Assembly (NCBI RefSeq): GCF_013170845.1
Contig: NZ_CP033367.1
Coordinates: 5,953,001-6,017,000 of the forward strand
Reading direction: 5' to 3'
Length of the DNA stretch: 64,000 bases
Origin: Mesorhizobium loti R88b
GTDB lineage: Bacteria; Pseudomonadota; Alphaproteobacteria; Rhizobiales; Rhizobiaceae
Each line of letters begins with the position of its first letter. Position 1 is the stretch's first letter. This document shows, piece after piece, positions 1 through 8,626 of this stretch. Made by a program: the position numbers and the translations under genes. The notes under the pieces are model-generated. The model was not told where the DNA came from, searched no databases, and worked only from the letters and a program-made list of their open reading frames with translations.

Positions 1-864
1 GAGCGCGCCGGCATCCCCGCCGGTGTCTTCAACATCGTCACCGGCAAGGCCGCGACCATCGTCGGCCGGATGTGCGAGGACGCACGCGTACGTGCCATGA
101 GTTTCACCGGCTCGACCGAGATCGGCAGGCTGATCGCAGCCCAAAGTGCGCCGACGATGAAGCGGCTGGTGATGGAGCTTGGCGGCCACGCGCCGCTGAT
201 CGTCTTTGCCGATGCCGACATCGACAAAGCGGTGAGCATCGCCATCGATGCCAAATTCGCCACATCGGGCCAGGACTGCCTCGCCGCCAACCGCATCTAT
301 GTCCAGCGCCCGCTCTACGAGCGCTTTTGCGCTGCCTTCGCCAAGCGCATCGAAGCGCTTCGAACCGGCAACGGCCTTGCCGGGGAAGTCGATATCGGGC
401 CGCTGATGCATGAGCGCGCCGTGACGAAAGTCGAAGAACAGGTCGCCGATGCCATCGCACATGGCGCGCGTTGCCTCACCGGTGGCAGGCGTCATCAGGC
501 CGGGCCGCTTTTCTACCAGCCGACGCTGCTCGCCGACGTCACTGACGAGGCGTTGATCATGCGCGAGGAGACGTTTGGTCCGGTCGCCGCCGTGACCCCG
601 TTCGACAGCGAGGATGAAGTGATCGCCCGCGCCAACGCCACCGAATACGGCCTCGTCGCCTATGTCGTGACCGAGAACGGCGCGCGCCAGCAGCGCATGG
701 GCCGCGCGCTCGACTATGGGATGGTAGCCATCAACCGCGTCAAGATCACCGGCGCGCCGATCCCCTTTGGCGGGGTCAAGCAATCCGGCATCGGCCGCGA
801 AGGCTCGCGCCACGGGCTCGAAGCCTTCACCGATCTCAAATATCTCTGTCTGGACGTCGCGTAA
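1..864 (+). CDS. NAD(P)-dependent succinate-semialdehyde dehydrogenase-like protein (3' part)
   Basis: The reading frame is open from base 1, so the gene starts outside the window; 287 residues are visible. They form the C-terminal part of the NAD cofactor domain and the catalytic domain of an aldehyde dehydrogenase. Visible motifs are FTGST, the general-base segment MELGGHAP, the nucleophile region SGQDCLAANR with its cysteine, and EETFGPV. The overall wording is that of the GabD/SSADH group, which oxidises succinate semialdehyde or a similar omega-semialdehyde to the acid. A class III aminotransferase gene starts 33 bases downstream on the same strand, and a transaminase plus semialdehyde dehydrogenase is the normal pair for GABA or polyamine breakdown. 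Family assignment is firm; the exact substrate is inferred. Confidence 0.88.
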   Translation, partial: ERAGIPAGVFNIVTGKAATIVGRMCEDARVRAMSFTGSTEIGRLIAAQSAPTMKRLVMELGGHAPLIVFADADIDKAVSIAIDAKFATSGQDCLAANRIYVQRPLYERFCAAFAKRIEALRTGNGLAGEVDIGPLMHERAVTKVEEQVADAIAHGARCLTGGRRHQAGPLFYQPTLLADVTDEALIMREETFGPVAAVTPFDSEDEVIARANATEYGLVAYVVTENGARQQRMGRALDYGMVAINRVKITGAPIPFGGVKQSGIGREGSRHGLEAFTDLKYLCLDVA

Positions 865-897
865 GTCCGTGCGGCCACATCTCAAGGAGTAAAAAGA

Positions 898-2277
898 ATG
901 CTCGACCAGTCCAACGAACTCGCCGCCTGGGATCGCGACCACTTCTTCCATCCCTCGACCCATATGGGTACGCACGCGCGAGGCGAGAGCCCGACGCGCA
1001 TCATGGCTGGCGGTGAAGGCGTCACCGTCTGGGACAACAATGGCAAGAAGAGCATCGATGCCTTTGCCGGCCTCTATTGCGTCAATGTCGGCTATGGCCG
1101 CCAGAAAATTGCTGATGCCATCGCGACCCAGGCGAAGAACCTTGCCTACTACCACGCCTATGTCGGGCATGGCACCGAGGCCTCGATCACGCTTGCCAAG
1201 ATGATCATCGACCGCGCGCCCAGGGGCATGTCGAGGGTCTATTTCGGCCTCTCCGGCTCGGACGCCAACGAAACCAACATCAAGCTGATCTGGTATTACA
1301 ACAATGTGCTGGGACGGCCGGAGAAGAAGAAGATCATCTCGCGCTGGCGCGGCTATCACGGCTCGGGCGTGATGACGGGATCGCTGACCGGGCTCGACCT
1401 GTTTCACAACGCCTTCGACCTGCCGCGTGCGCCGGTCCTGCACACCGAGGCGCCCTATTATTTTCGCCGCGCCGATCGCTCGATGAGCGAAGAGCAGTTC
1501 TCGCAGCACTGCGCCGACAAGCTCGAGGAGATGATCCTGGCTGAGGGTCCTGAAACCGTCGCCGCCTTCATCGGCGAACCGATCCTCGGCACCGGCGGTA
1601 TCGTGCCGCCGCCGGCCGGCTACTGGGAGAAGATCCAGGCCGTACTGAAGAAGTATGACGTGCTGCTGGTCGCCGACGAAGTGGTGACGGGCTTCGGTCG
1701 GCTGGGCACCATGTTCGGCTCCGACCATTACGGCATCAAGCCGGACCTGATCACCATCGCCAAGGGGCTGACCTCTGCCTACGCGCCGCTGTCGGGCGTG
1801 ATCGTCGCCGACAAGATATGGCAGGTGCTGGTGCAAGGTTCCGACAGGCTTGGCTCGCTCGGCCATGGCTGGACCTATTCGGCGCATCCGATCTGCGTTG
1901 CCGCCGGCGTCGCCAATCTCGAACTGATCGACGAGATGGACCTGGTGACGAATGCCCGCGAAACCGGCGCCTATTTCCGGGCTGAACTGGCCAAGGCGGT
2001 CGGCGGCCACGAGAATGTCGGCGACGTGCGCGGCGACGGCATGCTGGCGGCGGTCGAGTTCGTCGCCGATCGGGATGACCGGGTGTTCTTCGACGCTTCG
2101 CAGAAGATCGGCCCACAAGTGGCGACAGCCCTTGCCGCCAGCGGCGTCATCGGCCGCGCCATGCCGCAGGGCGACATCCTCGGCTTCGCTCCGCCGCTTT
2201 GCCTGACCCGCGAAGAAGCCGACATCGTCGTTTCGAAGACGGCGGACGCGGTGAGAAATGTGTTTGCCAATCTCTGA
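898..2277 (+). CDS. Class III (omega-amino acid/polyamine:pyruvate type) aminotransferase
   Basis: The 459-residue length is normal for PLP-dependent fold-type I class III aminotransferases. Visible features are the SGSDANETNIK phosphate-binding stretch, the WRGYHGS segment, the VADEVVTGFGR aspartate that contacts the PLP ring nitrogen, and TIAKGLTS with the Schiff-base lysine. Such enzymes move the terminal amino group of putrescine, beta-alanine or GABA-like compounds to pyruvate. AAGGAGT at 884-890 is a good ribosome site for the ATG. The gene sits between a semialdehyde dehydrogenase and an MDR reductase in one apparent operon, which supports amine or omega-amino acid catabolism. Annotations of this subgroup as aspartate aminotransferase family are generic. 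The substrate is not decided by sequence. Confidence 0.88.
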   Translation: MLDQSNELAAWDRDHFFHPSTHMGTHARGESPTRIMAGGEGVTVWDNNGKKSIDAFAGLYCVNVGYGRQKIADAIATQAKNLAYYHAYVGHGTEASITLAKMIIDRAPRGMSRVYFGLSGSDANETNIKLIWYYNNVLGRPEKKKIISRWRGYHGSGVMTGSLTGLDLFHNAFDLPRAPVLHTEAPYYFRRADRSMSEEQFSQHCADKLEEMILAEGPETVAAFIGEPILGTGGIVPPPAGYWEKIQAVLKKYDVLLVADEVVTGFGRLGTMFGSDHYGIKPDLITIAKGLTSAYAPLSGVIVADKIWQVLVQGSDRLGSLGHGWTYSAHPICVAAGVANLELIDEMDLVTNARETGAYFRAELAKAVGGHENVGDVRGDGMLAAVEFVADRDDRVFFDASQKIGPQVATALAASGVIGRAMPQGDILGFAPPLCLTREEADIVVSKTADAVRNVFANL

Positions 2278-2286
2278 GATCGACCG

Positions 2287-3390
2287 ATGAATGCGATGAC
2301 CAAAACCCTTCCCGCAACCATGGCCGCCGTGCTGCTCACCGGGCACGGCGGGCCGGAAAAGCTCGTCTACGGCACCGATGTGAAAGTGCCCTCGCCCGCC
2401 CTAGGTGAAGTGCTGGTCAAGGTCACCGCCTGCGGCATGAACAACACCGATGTCTGGGTGCGCCAGGGCGCCTATGGCACCGAGGAGGATGCCGCCGCTG
2501 TGTCGAGCTGGCGGCGGCAAGGAAATACCCTGACCTTCCCCCGCATTCAAGGCGCCGACACGGTTGGCCACCTTGTTGCCGTTGGCGAAGGCGTGTCGCC
2601 GGACCGGATCGGCGAACGGGTGATGGTCGATTTCTCCATCTACAACCGCGACGATGATTCGCTCGCCGACATCGACTATATGGGCCACGGCCGTGACGGC
2701 GGTTATGCCGAATACCAGACGGTGCCGGCTGAAAATGCGCACGTCGTCGACACCGACATGAGCGACGTCGAGCTCGCCACCTTCTGCTGCGCCTACCTGA
2801 CCGGCGAACAGATGCTGGAGCGCGCCGGTCTGAAGGCTGGCGAACGCGTGCTGGTCACCGGCGCCTCGGGCGGCGTCGGCTCGGGCATCGTGCAACTGGC
2901 ACGCGCGCGCGGCGCCATTCCCTACGCGGTTGTCGGCAAGGGCAAGGAACAGGCGGTGCTCGACATTGGCGCCGAGGCCGTTATCACCCGTGGCGTCGCC
3001 GACCTACCGCAGGCTGTGACTGAAGCGACTGGCGGCAAGCCGATCGACGTGGTTGCCGATCTCGTCGGCGGCGCGATCTTCAACGACCTCTTGCGTGTCC
3101 TGAGGCCGGAGGGGCGCTATACCACCGCCGGTGCGATCGCCGGCCCGGTTGTCCAGCTCGATCTCAGGACCATGTATCTGAAGCAGCTTCAACTGCATGG
3201 CTCAAGCCAGGGCACCCGCGCCGATTTCCGCCGCATCGTTGGATACATCGAGACCAAAAAGATCCGGCCCCTGGTCGGCGGCGTCTACCGGCTCTCCGAT
3301 TTCCACCACGCGCAGGCCGATTTCATCGCCAAGGATTTTGTCGGCAAGCTCGTGGTGGTGCCCGACGCCATCGCGGAGCGATCTGCATAG
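2287..3390 (+). CDS. Zinc-free MDR-family NADPH:quinone reductase-like oxidoreductase
   Basis: This 367-residue protein is a medium-chain dehydrogenase/reductase. It has the N-terminal GroES-like domain (AVLLTGHGGPEKL..., CGMNNTDVWVRQGAYG) and a Rossmann domain with LVTGASGGVGSG around residue 195. The cysteine cluster of zinc alcohol dehydrogenases is missing, which points to the quinone oxidoreductase/crotonyl-CoA reductase-like branch that reduces activated double bonds or carbonyls with NADPH. It begins 9 bases after the aminotransferase stop, so it is very probably co-transcribed with it. The physiological substrate is unknown; a role in handling an unsaturated or carbonyl product of the amine pathway is only inferred. 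Confidence 0.82.
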   Translation: MNAMTKTLPATMAAVLLTGHGGPEKLVYGTDVKVPSPALGEVLVKVTACGMNNTDVWVRQGAYGTEEDAAAVSSWRRQGNTLTFPRIQGADTVGHLVAVGEGVSPDRIGERVMVDFSIYNRDDDSLADIDYMGHGRDGGYAEYQTVPAENAHVVDTDMSDVELATFCCAYLTGEQMLERAGLKAGERVLVTGASGGVGSGIVQLARARGAIPYAVVGKGKEQAVLDIGAEAVITRGVADLPQAVTEATGGKPIDVVADLVGGAIFNDLLRVLRPEGRYTTAGAIAGPVVQLDLRTMYLKQLQLHGSSQGTRADFRRIVGYIETKKIRPLVGGVYRLSDFHHAQADFIAKDFVGKLVVVPDAIAERSA

Positions 3391-3538
3391 GTTCAGAAAT
3401 CCGGCATCCTCGCCTCCGCCTGCCCTCTCGCCTCTGCCCCAATGGGAATGGCTTGCAGTCCGGCCAGCAAGCCGCCACAAACGGTGACGCCCGCCGCGCC
3501 GCTGGTCCGGGCCTCTGGTCACAGGATACAGGCGAGAC

Positions 3539-5035
3539 ATGACAGCCCGGATGATACTGCTCGACGCCAGGCCGCTCGGCGTGGCCGACGTCGCCGAGAT
3601 CGCGCGCCGCAACGCCCGGCTCATGCTGGGTGAAGCGGCACTGAACCGCATCCGCGCAAGCCGCGCCCTCATCGAGCATCTGACTGGGCTTGGCAAGCCG
3701 ATGTACGGCGTCACGACAGGCCTCGGCGCCTGTGTCGACACGCCGCTCGCGCAGGCCGACCTGATCGCTTTTCAGCACAGCGTGCCGCTCAGCCACAGCA
3801 TGGGTATCGGACCGGCGCTGCCGACCGAGGCGGTGCGGGCGATGATGGTCGCGCGCATTTCAGGCATGGCCGCCGGCGGCACCGGCACTTCCGAGCGTGT
3901 CGTCATGGGCCTAGTGGCTGCGCTCAATGCCGGCGTCCATCCGGTGATCCCGACCTGGGGCTCGATCGGCGCGGCGGACCTTGCCCACCTTGGCCATATG
4001 GCAAGGTCGTTGCGCGGCGATGGCGAAGCAGAGTTCCAAGGCCGGGTCATGCCTTCCGCCGAGGCGCTGGCGCTCGCCGGGCTCGAGCCGCTCGACCTGC
4101 GCGAGAAGGACGGCCACGCCATCATCGTCGCCAACAGCCTTTCGACAGGAACCGCGTGCCTTTGCCTCGAAGACGTCGCCCATCTCATCGACTGGGCGCT
4201 GGCGGCTGTCGCTCTCAACTATGAGGCGTTCCGCTCGTCTCTCACCGCGATCGACGAGGATGCTCTTGCCGCGCGACCGGCCTTCGGCCAGCGCGAGATC
4301 GGCGCGCAGCTGCGCTCGGAGCTTGCCGGCAGCGGCCTGTGGAAGGACAGAGCGGCGCGGCGCCTGCAGGATCCGCTCAGCTATCGCTGCGTACCCCAGG
4401 CCTGGGGTGGCCTGCTGCACGCGTTCGAACAGGCAAAGCTGGCCACAGAGATCGAACTGACCCATTCAGGCGACAATCCCGTGATCCTGGCCGAGGGCGA
4501 ACGGGTGATTTCGAACGGAAATTTCGACCTCACGGCGATGACGCTGGCCTTTGAACAGCTCGGCCAGGCGCTTGCCCATTGCGCCGTCGGCACCGCCAAC
4601 CGCTGCATGAAGCTGATGTCACCTGTTATCGCCGACCTGCCGCGCTTCCTGTCGGCCAGGGGCGGCAGCCGCCAAGGCTATGCGGAGTTGCAGAAGCCGC
4701 TATCGGCGCTGGAAGCCGAAATCCGGCATCTGGCCAATCCGATGTCGCTCAGCCCGCTGGCTGTTTCCGACGGCATCGAGGACCAGTCGTCGATGGCGCC
4801 CAGGGTGGTGGCCAAGACCGCCGAGATCATCGAGCGCATGCGCTATCTCGTGGCCATGGAACTGATCTTCGCGGCCACCGGCGTGGAACTGCGCGGCGTC
4901 GTCGACAGCATGGGCGAAGGACCGCAGCGCACCTTTGCCGCTGTGCGCGCGCTCGTCAACCCGCTCGACGATGACCGCGAGATGAGCACGGACATGACGC
5001 GGATGGCGCGGATGGTGGCGGGACCGAGGGACTGA
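3539..5035 (+). CDS. HAL/PAL-family lyase homologue without an MIO triad
   Basis: The 498-residue protein follows histidine/phenylalanine ammonia-lyases from end to end: YGVTTGLG (active-site Tyr), HSVPLSH (His), VANS (Asn), LQDPLSYRC (Gln and Arg), HSGDNPVI and IEDQSSM (Glu). The segment that should read GSVGASGDLAP is GSIGAADLAH at residues 141-150: it is one residue short and the Ala-Ser-Gly that cyclises into the MIO electrophile is absent. The tyrosine that normally follows QDP is leucine. A normal MIO ammonia-lyase reaction is therefore unlikely. MIO-less homologues exist; ergothionase, a trimethylamine-releasing lyase of this superfamily, is the precedent I recall. A non-aromatic or betaine substrate is possible. 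ATG at 3539 has AGGCGAG upstream. Confidence 0.82.
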   Translation: MTARMILLDARPLGVADVAEIARRNARLMLGEAALNRIRASRALIEHLTGLGKPMYGVTTGLGACVDTPLAQADLIAFQHSVPLSHSMGIGPALPTEAVRAMMVARISGMAAGGTGTSERVVMGLVAALNAGVHPVIPTWGSIGAADLAHLGHMARSLRGDGEAEFQGRVMPSAEALALAGLEPLDLREKDGHAIIVANSLSTGTACLCLEDVAHLIDWALAAVALNYEAFRSSLTAIDEDALAARPAFGQREIGAQLRSELAGSGLWKDRAARRLQDPLSYRCVPQAWGGLLHAFEQAKLATEIELTHSGDNPVILAEGERVISNGNFDLTAMTLAFEQLGQALAHCAVGTANRCMKLMSPVIADLPRFLSARGGSRQGYAELQKPLSALEAEIRHLANPMSLSPLAVSDGIEDQSSMAPRVVAKTAEIIERMRYLVAMELIFAATGVELRGVVDSMGEGPQRTFAAVRALVNPLDDDREMSTDMTRMARMVAGPRD

Positions 5036-5080
5036 GCCAGCGCTCCTCCACCCGTACCCGTTTTCCACGGCAGGCCGATA

Positions 5081-6514
5081 CTATTGGTACGGTCCCCTGA
5101 GATTCAGTTTCTCGGCTAACAGGCAGAAGCGGTCGATCAGCCGGACGAGTCCTTCGCCCTGCTCGGCGACGATCCTGCCGCGCTCGGTGGGCGACGTGTC
5201 CGACAGGGTTTTCCACAACCGGCTTTGCCGATCACAGACATCCGCCAGTTCGGAGCATTCGCCTGATGTCAATTTCAAAAGATGATCCGCCGTCACCGGC
5301 CCGATGCCGGGGGGCGTCGTTGCGCCCAGGGAAAGATAGCCCGGCGGCACGGTGCCTTTTGCGTTGGTCACCGATTTGCAACAGATGACATCGAACAGCT
5401 GGTCGACGGCCTGTTTGGCGCCGGCAACGCGCGAACGATGGTCCGTATCGGCGGCGGCATGCGGCAGAAGTTCGAGCCTGGCGCCATGGCGCTCGACAAG
5501 GTCGAGATAGGGCAGCATCGGCCCGGAAAGGCGCCCCGTCGAGGCGTCCCTGAACAGGTCGGCATCGATAGCTGCATGGCGCACCTGCCCTGTATCGAGG
5601 GCATCGCCAAGCGCCGCAACATCGACAAGTTCGCCACGATCGTAATTGATCAGCACTGCACCCTTGTTCATGCGGGACAGGACATCCGCGCCGACGAGCC
5701 CGGCATTGGCGTAGTGGCCGGTCTGTGCGTCCTGCTTGCCCAGGCCGACATGGACGCTGAGCACATCGGCGCCTTCAGCCGCTTCGACAAGGTCCGGCGC
5801 AAAGGCAAAGCCCTCGGCTTCTACCCAGTCGCGGTGCCGTGGCCGTGCATGGATCACCACGCGCATGCCGAAGGCGCGGGCAAGCTTGGCGACCTCGCGG
5901 CCGATATTGCCGTAGCCGATGATGGCCATCGTCTTGCCTTCGAGCTTTTCGGTCGGGAAATCACGCAGTTCCCTGCCGGTGTCGAAGGCGCCGGCCGCCA
6001 CCCGCTCATGAAGCAAGTCGACCGGGAGATCCGGCAGCACCTTCAGGGTCGCCTTCATCACCATCTGCGCCGTGGCGCGGCTGTTGATGCCGGGCGTGTT
6101 CATCAGCACCGCTGTGCCGCCCTCGCCACTGCCGCCGCCCCATGAGCGCGAACCCATATTGCCGGTGCCGGCGCCAATTCGCACACCGGCCAGCGGAAAG
6201 ACCGTTTCGGCGGGCAGGAAGGTCGCCGCGGCAATGACGGCGTCATAGCGCCCATCGGCAGCGGCCTCGATCAGCTCTTCCCGGGTGCTCAGGTCCGGCT
6301 GGTAGAAGAAATGCACCCGGCCACGTTCGAGACCCGCTTTGTCGCCAAGCTCTGACAGGTGAAAGCGGCCGCCCTTGGCTTCGATATGGGCGCGCACTTC
6401 GCTCGGGTCGGGCTTGCCATCGGGTCCGAAGCTCAGGCCGACTAGGTCGCAGATCAGCACGGCGTAGATCCTCTGCGGATTGATCGGCTCCGCGGCCAGT
6501 GTGCTTGTGTTCAC
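5081..6514 (-). CDS. Long D-isomer-specific 2-hydroxyacid dehydrogenase family protein
   Basis: The core is a phosphoglycerate-dehydrogenase-like NAD enzyme: IIGYGNIGREVAKLARAFG is the Rossmann motif, and INYDRGELVD (Arg), a following acidic segment and LLPHAAADT (His) are the catalytic region. With 477 residues it is much longer than the usual 310-340, owing to an N-terminal extension, a glycine-rich loop (GSRSWGGGSGEGG) and about 100 extra C-terminal residues after the catalytic His. I chose the GTG at 6512-6514, preceded by GGGGAAAAGAC; an upstream TTG at 6556 would add 14 residues. It converges on the lyase gene. The substrate is not predictable; the extra C-terminal segment is not the ACT domain of SerA as far as I can see. 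Confidence 0.78.
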   Translation of the reverse strand: MNTSTLAAEPINPQRIYAVLICDLVGLSFGPDGKPDPSEVRAHIEAKGGRFHLSELGDKAGLERGRVHFFYQPDLSTREELIEAAADGRYDAVIAAATFLPAETVFPLAGVRIGAGTGNMGSRSWGGGSGEGGTAVLMNTPGINSRATAQMVMKATLKVLPDLPVDLLHERVAAGAFDTGRELRDFPTEKLEGKTMAIIGYGNIGREVAKLARAFGMRVVIHARPRHRDWVEAEGFAFAPDLVEAAEGADVLSVHVGLGKQDAQTGHYANAGLVGADVLSRMNKGAVLINYDRGELVDVAALGDALDTGQVRHAAIDADLFRDASTGRLSGPMLPYLDLVERHGARLELLPHAAADTDHRSRVAGAKQAVDQLFDVICCKSVTNAKGTVPPGYLSLGATTPPGIGPVTADHLLKLTSGECSELADVCDRQSRLWKTLSDTSPTERGRIVAEQGEGLVRLIDRFCLLAEKLNLRGPYQ

Positions 6515-6769
6515 GTCTTTTCCCCATGCAAGAACGGCAGGGCCCTGCTGCGCCAACCCTGAATAATCAGAACCTATCCGCCCGCAAGGGCGTCAGATCG
6601 ACCGCCGGCGGCAAACCGGCGGCAAGTTGCGACACGATCGCGTCAGGCACAGTGCGATGCCGCCATTGGCCCCTTGAACGGCCAAGTCCGACACGCGTAA
6701 CATCGCCCCATCAAAACTGAGTCTGCTTCATTCGTCCGGGCTAATGTCCGGATTGGACTGGATATTTCC

Positions 6770-8626
6770 TTGGCAACGGATGCAACCAGCAGCGCGGGCA
6801 AGCGCGGCAAATCATTTGCCCATGTGGCGGAAGCCTCCTGGGGCAAGGGCCTCAGCACCTTGCTGCGTATCGTGCGCATGACGCTGCGCCACCCCTGGCA
6901 GGTCGCCATCACCCTGGTGTCGACCTTCATCGCCGCGACGCTGCAGCTTTTCATCCCACGCTTGCTGGGACGCGCCATCGACCAGGCGCAAGGCGTGATG
7001 GCCGCGGGCGCCGGCACCGCGGCGGAGCAGGCGCTGTGGAATACCGCGCTGACGCTGCTCGTCGTCAGCATCCTGCGCGGCCTCTTCACCATGGCGCAGA
7101 ACTATTATGGCGAGGCGGTCGGCCATCGCACCGGTTATGAACTGCGCCTGGCCTTCTACGAGAAGATCCAGCGCCTGAGCTTCGCCTACCACGACAAGGT
7201 CCATACCGGCGACCTGATCACGCTCGGGCTGCTCGATCTCGACGGCGTGCGCATGTTCTTTTCCACCGGCATATTGCGCGTGGTGCTGCTTGGCGTGCTG
7301 ATCGGCGTTGGCGCGTATCTCCTGATCAGCACCGATCTCGTGCTCGGACTGTTGAGCCTCAGCTTCGTGCCGTTCGTCGCCTGGCGCTCCTCGGTGACGC
7401 AACTGGCACTGCGCAGCACCTGGCTGACACTGCAGGAGCGGCTGTCGGTGTTGAGCCGAGTGATGGACGAGAATCTCGGCGGCATCCGTGTCGTGCGCGC
7501 CTTCGCGGCGCAGCGCCACGAGTTGGCAAAATTCGACCGCGCCAAGCAGGATGCGCTGCAGCTGGCCAATGAACGTGTCGACATCCGCGTCTCCAACACC
7601 AGCGCCATGAATTTTTCGTTCCTGGCCGCCATGGGCCTGGTGCTGTGGTTTGGCGGCCAGAAAGTGATTGCGGGACAGATCAGCGTCGGCACGCTGGCGC
7701 AGTTCCTCACCTTCATGACCATCCTGCAGATGCCGGTCCGCCAGCTCGGCCTGATGGTCAACTCGTTCGCGCGCGCCTCGACCTGCGGCACGCGGCTGTT
7801 CGAACTGCTCGACACCGAACTCGACATCCAGGATGCACCCGATGCCAGGGATCTCGTCATCACCGAGGGCGTGTTGCGGTTCGACAATGTCGGTTTCCGC
7901 TATGCGGGCGCGGGTGGCCGGCCGACCCTGTCCGGCATTTCCTTCGAGGCGAGGCCTGGCGAGACAATCGGCATTGTCGGCCCGCCTGGCAGCGGCAAGT
8001 CGACCATCGCGCATTTGATCCCGCGCTTCTACGACGTCACGTCAGGCGCTATCACCATCGATGGACACGACATCAGCAAGGTCACGCTGGAATCGCTGCG
8101 CAAGGCGGTCGGCGTCGTGCAGCAGGACGCATTCTTGTTCACCACCTCGATCGAGAACAACATTGCCTATGGCAATCCCTGGGCGCGCGAAACCCGCATC
8201 GGGCAGGCCGCCGAATATGCGCAACTGCACAACTACATTATCGGGCTTCCGGCCGGCTACACCACGGTCGTCGGCGAACGCGGCGCCTCGCTCTCAGGCG
8301 GCCAGCGGCAGCGGCTGACCATCGCGCGCAGCCTGATGCTGCGGCCGTCGGTTCTGGTCTTCGACGATTCCACCGCGGCCATCGACGCCGGCACCGAGCA
8401 GCGGATCCGCGCGGCGATGAAACGCTTCGCCAAGGATCGTGTCACGCTCATCATCTCGCACCGGCTGAGCTCGCTGATGCATGCCGACCAGATCCTGTTC
8501 GTCGAGGGCGGCCGCATCGTCGAGCGCGGTACGCATGAGGAATTGCTGGCGCTCGGTGGACGCTATCGCGCGCTTTACGACCTGCAGCTGCGGCCGGACG
8601 ACGATCGGCTCGAGGGAGCCGCATGA
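6770..8626 (+). CDS. ABC exporter half-transporter with degenerate Walker B (subunit 1)
   Basis: This 618-residue type IV ABC exporter half has six N-terminal transmembrane segments (roughly residues 35-330) and a C-terminal ATPase. The ATPase has Walker A GPPGSGKST, a canonical LSGGQ signature and VLVFDDSTAAID as Walker B, where the catalytic glutamate is replaced by aspartate. The next gene overlaps it by four bases and encodes the partner. Together they form an asymmetric heterodimer of the BmrCD/TM287-288 kind exporting drugs, lipids or peptides. TTG at 6770 is the only plausible start near the alignment boundary, as no in-frame ATG precedes it closely. Substrate unknown. Confidence 0.88.
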   Translation: MATDATSSAGKRGKSFAHVAEASWGKGLSTLLRIVRMTLRHPWQVAITLVSTFIAATLQLFIPRLLGRAIDQAQGVMAAGAGTAAEQALWNTALTLLVVSILRGLFTMAQNYYGEAVGHRTGYELRLAFYEKIQRLSFAYHDKVHTGDLITLGLLDLDGVRMFFSTGILRVVLLGVLIGVGAYLLISTDLVLGLLSLSFVPFVAWRSSVTQLALRSTWLTLQERLSVLSRVMDENLGGIRVVRAFAAQRHELAKFDRAKQDALQLANERVDIRVSNTSAMNFSFLAAMGLVLWFGGQKVIAGQISVGTLAQFLTFMTILQMPVRQLGLMVNSFARASTCGTRLFELLDTELDIQDAPDARDLVITEGVLRFDNVGFRYAGAGGRPTLSGISFEARPGETIGIVGPPGSGKSTIAHLIPRFYDVTSGAITIDGHDISKVTLESLRKAVGVVQQDAFLFTTSIENNIAYGNPWARETRIGQAAEYAQLHNYIIGLPAGYTTVVGERGASLSGGQRQRLTIARSLMLRPSVLVFDDSTAAIDAGTEQRIRAAMKRFAKDRVTLIISHRLSSLMHADQILFVEGGRIVERGTHEELLALGGRYRALYDLQLRPDDDRLEGAA

